Shown: positions 8,205 to 15,172 of the stretch, in pieces
Layout of the letters: every line of letters starts with the position of its first letter
Position numbering within the stretch: position 1 is the stretch's first letter
NCBI GenBank assembly: GCA_023391835.1
Contig: JAEWAE010000071.1
Location: forward strand, 1 to 30,179
Source: Bacillota bacterium
GTDB lineage: Bacteria > Bacillota > Clostridia > Oscillospirales > Ethanoligenentaceae
DNA length: 30,179 nt
Reading direction: 5' to 3'
Made by a program: the position numbers and the translations under genes
The notes under the pieces: generated by a model
Databases searched by the model: none
The model's input: the letters and a program-made list of their open reading frames with translations, nothing else
Told to the model about the DNA's origin: nothing

Positions 8205-9818
8205 ATGATTAAAATGATATTGGCCGATGACGAGCCGCTGGTGCTCATCGGCATGCAGTCGATGCTGAAATGGGAAGACTATGATGTTGAAATCTGCGGC
8301 CTCGCGCACAACGGCAGCGAGTTGCTCGCCATGATTGAGAAACACTCGCCCCAGCTGGTCATTGCCGACATTAAAATGCCGGTCACGTCCGGTCTGGAGG
8401 CGCTGAAAATCAGCCGGGAGCGGTTCGGCCGTCTGCCGCTTTTCATCATGCTCACCAGCTATCAGGATTTTGGGCTGGTGAAAGACGTCATCAGCAATCA
8501 GGCGGTCGATTATCTGGTCAAGCTCGAGCTCACGCCCGAAGTGCTGGCCGCGTCGGTGCGCAAGGCCATCGACCTGCTGCGCGATCTCAAACACAACGAA
8601 ATCGTCCAGCGTACGCCGGAAGAGCGCGGCGGCATGCAGCCGTTTTACGACAAATTTTTTATGAAGCTGCTCAGCAATCTTTTCGAGGGGCGGGAACAGT
8701 TCCTTTCTCAGAAAAAAGAGCTGGATCTGGATTTCTCCTTTCCTTCCTATTGCGTCTGCTACTGCGAAGTGCAGCGCGGCAACGATATGGAAATCAGCGT
8801 CGAGCGGCTCACCAAGCTCTATTTCAGCACCATCCAGATGGTGCGTGAAACGGTCACCAAATTCATGGCCTGCTACATCACGGGGCTGGATACCCGCCAT
8901 TTCTGCATCACCTTCTGCCTGAGCGAGCAGGAAGAGCCGGTTTACCGCAGCGTGCTCACCGACGTGCTCAAAAAAGTCATGACCATCATCCACAACTATT
9001 TTAACACCGGGCTTGTCTGTGCCGTGGGCACCCGGGTGGACGACCCCTATCGCCTGTCGGAGTCTTTTTTCGCCGCGCGGCATGCCTTCCAGTCCACTTC
9101 GTCCGACAACCGCATTGTCTTTGCCGAGGAGGCGGGCCCGGCAGCCGACCAAACTGACGTTTTTGACATGTCGCAGTATAAAAACGACATCGCCAAGGCC
9201 TTTGAGGAGCTTGACACATCGGTGCTGAGCGAACTTATCCATCGCATCGTCACGTATTTTTCGCAGAATCCTTCCCGGTATCTCCAGGCCATGGATGCCG
9301 CCTGCAGCCTTTTATACATGGCGATTTCCTTTTTCCCGGATGGGGAGACCATCATATCCGAGGCCTTTCAGGATGTGCCCGAGGGGTACCGCAGCATTTA
9401 TCAGAAACACACGACCGGCGAAATCATCGCCTGGATGATCCAACTGCGGGACGGCCTGTGCCGCACGCTTGAGGCCCGGCGGCAGAATTATAAAAATCAC
9501 ATCGTCGACAGCGTGCAGAAATACATCCGGCAGAATCTGGATAAGCGGCTGACGCTCAACGAGGTGGCCGCACGTTTCGGCTTCAGCCCCAACTATCTCA
9601 GCCAGCTTTTTACCCATTATGCCGAATACAGCTTCGTCGAATATATCGCCCACGAAAAAATTGCGGCCGCCAAGACCATGATGCTCGACGAGAACTGCAA
9701 AATCTATGAAATCGCCGGGCATCTGGGGTTTGACAGCGCTTTTTATTTCAGCAAGGTTTTTAAAAAGATCGAAGGCTGTTCCCCGCGCGATTACATGAAA
9801 CGCATCGCGCACCAGTGA
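8205..9818 (+). CDS. YesN-type AraC-family response regulator
   Basis: DNA-binding response regulator partnered with the kinase just upstream. The 537-residue protein has an N-terminal receiver domain (about 1-120) with the acidic pair D8/D9, the phospho-acceptor D55 (IADIKMP), T84 and K106. A middle region of about 300 residues has no motif I recognise. The C-terminal AraC-type double helix-turn-helix covers about residues 440-537, with LTLNEVAARFGFSPNYLSQL as the first and IYEIAGHLGFDSAFYFSKVF as the second helix-turn-helix. It is cotranscribed with the kinase (2-nt gap) and followed by a strong terminator. The likely target is the divergent sugar transporter promoter, by position and by analogy with other YesMN pairs. 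Confidence 0.94.
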   Translation: MIKMILADDEPLVLIGMQSMLKWEDYDVEICGLAHNGSELLAMIEKHSPQLVIADIKMPVTSGLEALKISRERFGRLPLFIMLTSYQDFGLVKDVISNQAVDYLVKLELTPEVLAASVRKAIDLLRDLKHNEIVQRTPEERGGMQPFYDKFFMKLLSNLFEGREQFLSQKKELDLDFSFPSYCVCYCEVQRGNDMEISVERLTKLYFSTIQMVRETVTKFMACYITGLDTRHFCITFCLSEQEEPVYRSVLTDVLKKVMTIIHNYFNTGLVCAVGTRVDDPYRLSESFFAARHAFQSTSSDNRIVFAEEAGPAADQTDVFDMSQYKNDIAKAFEELDTSVLSELIHRIVTYFSQNPSRYLQAMDAACSLLYMAISFFPDGETIISEAFQDVPEGYRSIYQKHTTGEIIAWMIQLRDGLCRTLEARRQNYKNHIVDSVQKYIRQNLDKRLTLNEVAARFGFSPNYLSQLFTHYAEYSFVEYIAHEKIAAAKTMMLDENCKIYEIAGHLGFDSAFYFSKVFKKIEGCSPRDYMKRIAHQ

Positions 9819-9828
9819 GCGCATATCA

Positions 9829-9867
9829 AGCGGGCGGAACCGCCGAACGGTTCCGCCCGCTTTTTTT
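9829..9867 (+). terminator. Rho-independent terminator of the kinase/regulator operon
   Basis: A perfect 14-bp stem (9829-9842 with 9848-9861) around the 5-nt loop CCGAA is followed by a run of seven T (9861-9867). On the minus strand no T-run follows, so it should act only on the plus-strand operon. Confidence 0.93.
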
Positions 9868-9875
9868 GCCCGCCG

Positions 9876-10103
9876 CTAAAAATAGACCTGCCCGAAACGC
9901 TTGAGCAGCTCGTAGGCCTGGACGATATCATCGCCCTCGAAATGCAGCTCCTTGCGGTCGCCGCCCTCGTCTTCCAGCACAAGATAGTTTTCGAGCTTGT
10001 CGGGCGCGCTCACCCGCATGTCGTCCATGCCGTAATCGGGCTTGTTTACCACATGATAGCCCGAGGCCAGCAGTCTGGCCAGCTCACCGGTGTCCGGATT
10101 CAT
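9876..10103 (-). CDS. 75-residue protein of unknown function
   Basis: A short acidic protein beginning MNPDTGELARLL and ending LLKRFGQVYF. I do not recognise a family; no membrane segment, signal peptide or metal motif is seen. The start at 10103 is preferred because GGGAGGG lies 6 nt upstream, whereas the ATG two codons earlier abuts that site. It lies 77 nt downstream of the AraC gene on the same strand and is probably cotranscribed with it. The clear ribosome binding site and protein-like composition favour a real gene. Confidence 0.7.
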   Translation of the reverse strand: MNPDTGELARLLASGYHVVNKPDYGMDDMRVSAPDKLENYLVLEDEGGDRKELHFEGDDIVQAYELLKRFGQVYF

Positions 10104-10180
10104 AGACATCCCTCCCGTGCCTATTTTGCCCGGATGAAGCCGAAACATGACGGCGGCGGCCAAACGGCGGAGAAATCGTC

Positions 10181-10990
10181 TCAGCGGGCGCTTTCGCTTT
10201 TGCGCAGCAGGGCGGGGGAACGGCCGAAACGCTTTTTGAACATTTTGGAAAAGTTGTAAGGGTCGGCATATCCCACCGAACGCGCCACATCCCCCACGCT
10301 CAGCGAGCTGTGCGTAAGCATTTCCCGTGCTTTGCGCATTCTGCAGTCGAGCACATAGGCCTGCAGCGACAGGCCCGTCTGCGCCTTGAAAATGCGGCAC
10401 AGATAATGCCGGTCCAGCCCGCAGTAAGCGGCCAAGCTCTCGACGGATAGGGGGTTCGCGATCATTTTGTGCACGTAATTGCGCGCCTTCTGCACGTAAA
10501 GATCCCGCTGGGAGCCGACTGGCCCCTGCCGGGGCAGCGCCGCGAAAAGGGAATAGAGCACCGCCAGCATGCTCAGCTCGTTGCCGAATCCGTCCAGGCT
10601 TCCGTCGGCAATCTGCCGGTAAAGTTCGTCGAAAACCGCCGGAATTTTCCCGCCGCCGAACACTGGCTCGCCGTCGGCGGGCAGCCCCTGCAGCATGGCG
10701 GCCGCCCGCTCGCCCGAAAAGGCGATCCAGGTATACCGCCACGGGTCCGTGTCGTCGGCCCGATACAGAGTGGTTTCCTGCGGGCGGATGAGAAAACACT
10801 GGCCCGCCGTTACCGGGCGGCTCTGCCCGCGGGCGGAAAACGTCCCCTTCCCGCCGCGCACATAGTGGATGAGATAGAATTCCCGGACGGCCGGCCCAAA
10901 GGCATGGCCGCCGGCGCAGTCCTCAAATCCGCAGAAAAGCGGGTATAGCTCCCGAAACCCGGTGTTGAAGGCCGGCACGGTCTTTTCCAA
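10181..10990 (-). CDS. AraC-family transcriptional regulator with cupin-type sensor domain
   Basis: One-component regulator of 269 residues. The N-terminal half (about 1-150) looks like an AraC-type cupin ligand-binding domain (FYLIHYVRGGKGTF, then the FLIRPQETTLY segment, then WRYTWIAFSG). The C-terminal 100 residues form the double helix-turn-helix (SVESLAAYCGLDRHYLCRIF and SVGDVARSVGYADPYNFSKM). The start is assigned to a TTG at 10990 because AGAGGGG lies 6 nt upstream and a predicted promoter lies 37 nt upstream; the frame open to 11245 would run through that promoter. It is divergent from an alpha-galactosidase gene and is a good candidate for its regulator, with an alpha-galactoside or related sugar as signal; that is inferred from position. 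Confidence 0.9.
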   Translation of the reverse strand: MEKTVPAFNTGFRELYPLFCGFEDCAGGHAFGPAVREFYLIHYVRGGKGTFSARGQSRPVTAGQCFLIRPQETTLYRADDTDPWRYTWIAFSGERAAAMLQGLPADGEPVFGGGKIPAVFDELYRQIADGSLDGFGNELSMLAVLYSLFAALPRQGPVGSQRDLYVQKARNYVHKMIANPLSVESLAAYCGLDRHYLCRIFKAQTGLSLQAYVLDCRMRKAREMLTHSSLSVGDVARSVGYADPYNFSKMFKKRFGRSPALLRKSESAR

Positions 10991-11026
10991 AAGAGTCCCC
11001 TCTTTCGCTCGTCGAATGCAGGTTCC

Positions 11027-11056
11027 ATTATACCATCTTTTCGTACCATCATTCAA
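11027..11056 (-). promoter_or_regulatory. Predicted promoter of the AraC regulator
   Basis: On the minus strand a perfect TATAAT (11027-11032) lies 18 nt downstream of TTGAAT (11051-11056). The start would be near 11020, about 30 nt upstream of the TTG start codon at 10990. Confidence 0.6.
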
Positions 11057-11141
11057 TTCCCTTGCCGGGTCGATGCGGATATCATGAAAGACACAGTCAA
11101 CCGCTCCCGCCGCATGCGGGATAAAGGGAAAGGATGATCGT

Positions 11142-12263
11142 ATGCTGTCACAGACGCCTCCAATGGGCTGGAATTCCTGGAATACTTTTGCCGAGGACAT
11201 ATCGGATTCCCTCATCCGCGAAACCGCCGACGCCATGGCCGACAACGGGCTGCGCGACGCAGGCTACCGGTATGTGGTGATCGACGACTGCTGGAGCCGC
11301 AAACAGCGCGGCGCCGACGACCGGCTGGAGCCGGACCCGGTCAAGTTCCCGGGGGGGATGCGGGCGCTTGCCGACTACATCCACGCGCACGGCATGAAAT
11401 TCGGCATGTATTCCTGTGCGGGTGTGCGCACCTGCGCGGATTATCCCGGCAGCTATGAGCATGAGTTTCTGGATGCCGACACGTTCGCCGGCTGGGGCGT
11501 CGATTTGCTCAAATACGACTATTGCTTCAAGCCCGATCATATCGAGGGGCACCTGCTCTATAAGCGCATCGCCATGGCCCTGCGCAGCTGCGGGCGCGAT
11601 ATTCTGCTCAGCTCCTGCTCCTGGGGGCACGACGCGCCGGAATCCTTTATGCGCAATGCCGGGGCCCATATGTGGCGCTCCACCGGCGACATCATGGATA
11701 ACTGGCAGTCCGTCAAGGGCATCGTGGAAAAGCAGCGCACACTCGCGCCCTACGGCGCACCGGGGTGCTTCAACGACATGGATATGCTGGTCGTGGGCAT
11801 GCACGGCAAAGGCAACGTCGGCCTGGGCGGCTGCACCGACGACGAATACCGGACACATTTTGCCATCTGGTGCCTTTTCAATTCGCCGCTGATGATCGGC
11901 TGCGATGTGCGCCGTCTCGACCCGGCCACGCGTGAAACGCTCACCAACGGCGAGCTGATTGCGGTCAATCAGGACCCGGAGGGCCGGCAGCCCTGGCTGG
12001 TGCCCTGCGGGGAGGATAAACTGATCTGCGTAAGGCCGCTGGCCGGCGGGGATTATGCCGTCGGGCTTTTCAATCTTTCCGACAGCCCGGCACGGATGTT
12101 TTTGAATTTCTGGGATATCGGCCTGCCGACTTCCAGCGGGTACGGTCTGCGTCTGCGCGACCTGTGGCGCCATGAGGATGTGGGCGTCTTCCGCGAATAT
12201 TACATGACGACGCTGCAGCCCCACTGCGGCGAAGTGTTCCGCGCCCGCCTGGTGCGCGACTGA
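11142..12263 (+). CDS. Alpha-galactosidase, glycoside hydrolase family 27
   Basis: Retaining exo-hydrolase that removes terminal alpha-galactose from sugars such as melibiose or raffinose-type oligosaccharides. The 373-residue protein begins with the GH27 signature TPPMGWNSWNTF (5-16). The nucleophile D126 lies in LLKYDYC and the acid/base D183 in WRSTGDI. Further family blocks are YVVIDDCW (44-51), GCFNDMDML and FNSPLMIGCDVRRL. There is no signal peptide, so it should act in the cytosol on imported sugars. The ATG at 11142 has GAAAGGA 9 nt upstream. It is divergent from an AraC regulator and followed 18 nt later by a small zinc-ribbon gene. A few GH27 members are alpha-N-acetylgalactosaminidases or beta-L-arabinopyranosidases; I cannot exclude these. 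Confidence 0.94.
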   Translation: MLSQTPPMGWNSWNTFAEDISDSLIRETADAMADNGLRDAGYRYVVIDDCWSRKQRGADDRLEPDPVKFPGGMRALADYIHAHGMKFGMYSCAGVRTCADYPGSYEHEFLDADTFAGWGVDLLKYDYCFKPDHIEGHLLYKRIAMALRSCGRDILLSSCSWGHDAPESFMRNAGAHMWRSTGDIMDNWQSVKGIVEKQRTLAPYGAPGCFNDMDMLVVGMHGKGNVGLGGCTDDEYRTHFAIWCLFNSPLMIGCDVRRLDPATRETLTNGELIAVNQDPEGRQPWLVPCGEDKLICVRPLAGGDYAVGLFNLSDSPARMFLNFWDIGLPTSSGYGLRLRDLWRHEDVGVFREYYMTTLQPHCGEVFRARLVRD

Positions 12264-12281
12264 CGCGCCGGAGGGACGGTC

Positions 12282-12497
12282 ATGGCTGCATGCTGCCAAA
12301 AATGCGGCGCGCCGCTCGGTGGGGATGATATCGCCATCTACCGCCGGCTGGTGGACCGGGGTGCAAGGGAGTATCTGTGTGCAAATTGCCTGGCCGACAG
12401 CTTCGGCTGCTCCCGCGCCTGCATTGACGAAAAGATCCGCTATTTTAAAAGCATCGGATGTCTGCTTTTTGCCCCGGCAATTCCGCAAAAGATTTAG
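12282..12497 (+). CDS. Small zinc-ribbon-like protein, 71 residues
   Basis: A short protein with two CX2C pairs, C5-C8 (CQKCG) and C33-C36 (CANC), 24 residues apart, which suggests a zinc-ribbon fold. Between them is a charged helix (IAIYRRLVDRGA), and a second one follows (CIDEKIRYFKSIGC). GGAGGG lies 6 nt before the ATG at 12282, and the gene follows the alpha-galactosidase by 18 nt and precedes a strong terminator, so it belongs to that operon. I recall similar short uncharacterised proteins from clostridia but cannot name a function. It could bind a nucleic acid or partner protein. Confidence 0.8.
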   Translation: MAACCQKCGAPLGGDDIAIYRRLVDRGAREYLCANCLADSFGCSRACIDEKIRYFKSIGCLLFAPAIPQKI

Positions 12498-12506
12498 ACC
12501 GATGCC

Positions 12507-12547
12507 GTTTTGGCCTTGCCGACTTTGCCGGCAAGGCCAAAACTTTT
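12507..12547 (+). terminator. Terminator of the alpha-galactosidase operon
   Basis: A perfect 15-bp inverted repeat (12507-12521 with 12529-12543) around a 7-nt loop begins GTTTTGGCC and ends with four T after the stem (12544-12547). It lies 10 nt past the zinc-ribbon gene. Confidence 0.88.
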
Positions 12548-12682
12548 CCGGCCCTTGCGAGCCCCAAACGGAATTGCGGCAGGGCGGCCGGGGGGGAGCC
12601 GGTTCCCGGATACCGGGCGTGTTTGGTTCCCGGCGGGCCTTGGTGCTGGGGATGCCCGGGAGGCGGAGCCGCGGCGGCCATA

Positions 12683-12711
12683 TTGACACCCCGGTGGAAA
12701 CATGTTACCAT
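12683..12711 (+). promoter_or_regulatory. Promoter of the dehydrogenase/malic enzyme operon
   Basis: A perfect -35 TTGACA (12683-12688) and TACCAT (12706-12711) are 17 nt apart. The start near 12718 leaves a GC-rich leader of about 90 nt. The stretch 12548-12682 upstream shows no gene and no clear element. Confidence 0.65.
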
Positions 12712-12712
12712 G

Positions 12713-12774
12713 GGGCCGGGAGCCGGGGGGACCCGGCCCGTCAGGCTGCCCCGGCCCGCATCCGCGGCCGGGGC
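12713..12774 (+). promoter_or_regulatory. Two strong hairpins in the 5' leader
   Basis: Hairpin 1 pairs GGGCCGGG (12713-12720) with CCCGGCCC (12732-12739). Hairpin 2 is a 9-bp stem of almost only G and C (12748-12756 with 12766-12774) with a 9-nt loop. Neither is followed by a T-run. They could block or protect the leader, or be part of a structured regulator; the first overlaps the predicted transcription start, which argues that only the second is fully in the mRNA. Confidence 0.45.
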
Positions 12775-12808
12775 GGATACGTGCCAGTCTGTGAGGGAGG
12801 GTGTGCCA

Positions 12809-13921
12809 ATGGCGGCATCTTATACGACGGTCGACTGGGGAACCATCACGGGTTTTGTCCGGGACGCTTTTATAGGCTACGGCGTGCCGGAAAAGGATGC
12901 CGAAATCTGTACGGACGTGCTGCTGGAATCCGACCGCAGGGGCATCGAGTCCCACGGCGTCAACCGCTTCAAGCCCATTTACATCGACCGCATCAAGGCG
13001 GGCATTCAGAAGCCGGTGACCGAATTCGAAATCGTGCGCGAAACCCCCACCACGGCGGTGGTGGACGGTCACGACGGCATGGGGCAGGTCATCGGCTGCA
13101 AATCCATGACCATGGCGATCGAAAAGGCCAAAAAATACGGCATGGGCATGGTGGCCGCCCGCAACTCGACCCATTACGGCATCGCGGGCTACTACGCCTC
13201 CATGGCCGTGAAGGCCGGCTGCATCGGCATCACGGGCACCAACGCGCGGCCCTCTATCGCGCCGACTTTCGGCGTGGAAAATATGCTCGGCACCAACCCG
13301 CTCACCTTCGGCATGCCCACCGACGAGCCGTTTCCGTTCATGCTCGACTGCGCCACCTCCATCATTCAGCGCGGACGCATCGAGTATTACGCCCGTGTCG
13401 GCAAAGATACGCCCGCGGGCACGGTGATCGGCCGCGACGGGCGGACCCTCACCGATTCCCCGGCCATCCTGCAGGATCTGACCCGCGGCCTTGCGGCGTT
13501 GGCTCCGCTCGGCGGCGTCGGCGATGAGACGGCGGGCTATAAAGGGTATGGCTATGCCACAGTGGTGGAACTGCTTTCCGCCGCGCTGCAATCCGGCAGC
13601 TACCTCAAAATGCTCACCGGCATGCACGACGGCAAGCAGGGTCCCTACGGGTTGGGCCACTTTTTCATTGCCATCGACACCGAGGCTTTCATGGGGCTGG
13701 AGGCGTTCAAAAAGACGGCCGGCGATATCCTGCGGGAGCTTCGCGCTTCGCAGAAAGCCCCGGGGCAGGAGCGGATCTATACGGCGGGTGAGAAGGAATA
13801 TCTCGTCTGGCAGGCGCGCAAGGATACGGGCGTGCCCGTCAACCCGGCGGTGCAGAAGGAGCTCGTGGCCGTGCGGGACGAGCTTGGGCTTAAAAAGTAT
13901 GTGTTTCCCTTTGAAAAGTGA
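12809..13921 (+). CDS. Malate/L-lactate dehydrogenase family oxidoreductase (Ldh2 family)
   Basis: NAD(P)-dependent 2-hydroxyacid dehydrogenase of the Ldh2 family (malate, L-lactate, sulfolactate and ureidoglycolate dehydrogenases), structurally unrelated to classical LDH. The 370-residue protein shows the family pattern ESDRRGIESHGVNRF (residues 40-54, with conserved H49), the VAARNSTHYGIAGYYA segment and the TNARPSIAPTFG and GTNPLTFGMPT nucleotide/substrate region. The start at 12809 has GAGGGAGG 8 nt upstream; the upstream open frame crosses the promoter and terminator and is not coding. The next gene encodes malic enzyme 12-18 nt later, so malate is the most likely substrate, but the exact 2-hydroxyacid and cofactor cannot be read from sequence. 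Confidence 0.88.
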   Translation: MAASYTTVDWGTITGFVRDAFIGYGVPEKDAEICTDVLLESDRRGIESHGVNRFKPIYIDRIKAGIQKPVTEFEIVRETPTTAVVDGHDGMGQVIGCKSMTMAIEKAKKYGMGMVAARNSTHYGIAGYYASMAVKAGCIGITGTNARPSIAPTFGVENMLGTNPLTFGMPTDEPFPFMLDCATSIIQRGRIEYYARVGKDTPAGTVIGRDGRTLTDSPAILQDLTRGLAALAPLGGVGDETAGYKGYGYATVVELLSAALQSGSYLKMLTGMHDGKQGPYGLGHFFIAIDTEAFMGLEAFKKTAGDILRELRASQKAPGQERIYTAGEKEYLVWQARKDTGVPVNPAVQKELVAVRDELGLKKYVFPFEK

Positions 13922-13939
13922 ACGATTGGAGCTATGACA

Positions 13940-15115
13940 ATGGATATGAAAGCGGAAGCGGTCCGGCGGCATCGGGAATGGCGGGGCAAGATCGAAGTCA
14001 TGCCGCGCTGCCATGTCACCAACAGCGAAGAGCTGTCGATGGCCTACACTCCCGGTGTGGCGGAGCCATGCCTCGCCATTCACGCCGACCCGGAAAAATC
14101 CTATGAGCTGACCCGCCGGTGGAATCTGGTCGCCGTCGTCACCGACGGCTCCGCCGTGCTGGGGCTGGGCGATATCGGCCCTGAGGCCGGCATGCCGGTG
14201 ATGGAGGGCAAATGCGTCCTTTTCAAGGAATTTGCCGACGTCGACGCGTTCCCTCTGTGCGTGCGTTCCCAGAATGTGGACGATCTGGTGCGCACCATCT
14301 ATCTGATTTCGGGCAGCTTTGGCGGCATCAATCTGGAAGACATCGCCGCGCCGCGCTGCTTTGAGGTGGAGCGTCGCCTGAAGGAAATATGCGATATTCC
14401 CGTGTTCCACGACGACCAGCACGGCACCGCGGTGGTCGTCGCCGCCGCGCTTCTCAATGCGCTGCGGGTGACCGGGCGCAGGATCGGCGAAATCCGCGCG
14501 GTCATCAACGGGGCGGGTTCCGCCGGCATCGCCATTGCCCGGCACCTGCTGAATCTGGGTCTTGCCAACCTGACGCTGTGCGACCGCGCTGGCATCATCT
14601 GCGAGGGCATGGAAAATCTTAACCCCGCCCAGGCCGAGCTGGCCCGCCTGACCAACCGGGAAAAGCGCCGCGGCACGCTGGCCGATGCGCTGCGCGGGGC
14701 GGATCTTTTCATCGGCGTGTCCGCGCCGGGCGTGGTGACGGAGGATATGATCCGTTCGATGAATCCGGAGCCCATCGTCTTCCCCATGGCGAACCCCGTG
14801 CCCGAGATCATGCCGGAGCTGGCCAAAAAAGCCGGCGCGCGCATTGTCGGCACCGGCCGGTCGGATATGCCCAACCAGATCAACAACGTCCTGGCTTTTC
14901 CCGGCATTTTCCGCGGTGCGCTGGATGTGCGGGCCCGCTGCATCAACGAGGAAATGAAGATGGCTGCTTCCCATGCCATCGCGGAGCTGGTCGCCGACGC
15001 GGAACTCGGCGACGCGTATATCCTGCCCAAGGCCTTCGACAAGCGGGTGGGCCCGGCCGTTGCCCGGGCGGTCGCCCAGGCGGCCGTCGACTCCGGCGTT
15101 GCCCGGGTCAAATGA
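13940..15115 (+). CDS. NAD(P)-dependent malic enzyme
   Basis: Cytosolic enzyme that oxidatively decarboxylates L-malate to pyruvate with Mg2+ or Mn2+. The 391-residue protein is of the short bacterial type without a phosphotransacetylase domain. Seen: catalytic Y36 in YTPGVAEPC, the lysine region GKCVLFKEFADVDAFP (K91), metal ligands in NLEDI (131-135) and FHDDQHGTA (157-164), and a dinucleotide-binding loop NGAGSAG (190-196). Two in-frame ATGs exist at 13934 and 13940; the second is preferred because GGAG then lies 8 nt upstream instead of 2. It is translated just after the Ldh2-family gene. Cofactor preference (NAD or NADP) is undecided. No clear terminator follows; a short CCGCC/GGCGG hairpin at 15122-15134 has no T-run. 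Confidence 0.93.
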   Translation: MDMKAEAVRRHREWRGKIEVMPRCHVTNSEELSMAYTPGVAEPCLAIHADPEKSYELTRRWNLVAVVTDGSAVLGLGDIGPEAGMPVMEGKCVLFKEFADVDAFPLCVRSQNVDDLVRTIYLISGSFGGINLEDIAAPRCFEVERRLKEICDIPVFHDDQHGTAVVVAAALLNALRVTGRRIGEIRAVINGAGSAGIAIARHLLNLGLANLTLCDRAGIICEGMENLNPAQAELARLTNREKRRGTLADALRGADLFIGVSAPGVVTEDMIRSMNPEPIVFPMANPVPEIMPELAKKAGARIVGTGRSDMPNQINNVLAFPGIFRGALDVRARCINEEMKMAASHAIAELVADAELGDAYILPKAFDKRVGPAVARAVAQAAVDSGVARVK

Positions 15116-15172
15116 ATCGCCCCGCCGCAGGCGGAGCCACATTATAGGATACCGGCAAACAGCAATCAGTCG

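Noticed and set aside
9829..9861. Bidirectional action of the terminator after the response regulator
   Set aside because: The stem is symmetrical but no T-run follows on the minus strand, so it is assigned to the plus-strand operon only.
11053..11095. Promoter for the alpha-galactosidase gene
   Set aside because: TTGCCG and TATCAT occur but are only 12 nt apart, and TTCAAT is too far from the same -10. No plus-strand promoter could be supported in 10991-11141.
15122..15134. Terminator between malic enzyme and the exporter operon
   Set aside because: CCGCC-GCA-GGCGG is only a 5-bp stem with a 3-nt loop and has no T-run on either strand.
12494..15142. 882-codon open frame on the minus strand
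   Set aside because: It is antisense to the dehydrogenase and malic enzyme genes, which have clear family motifs and ribosome binding sites. Long antisense frames are common in GC-rich DNA; its product is rich in His, Arg, Asp and Gly with no family pattern.
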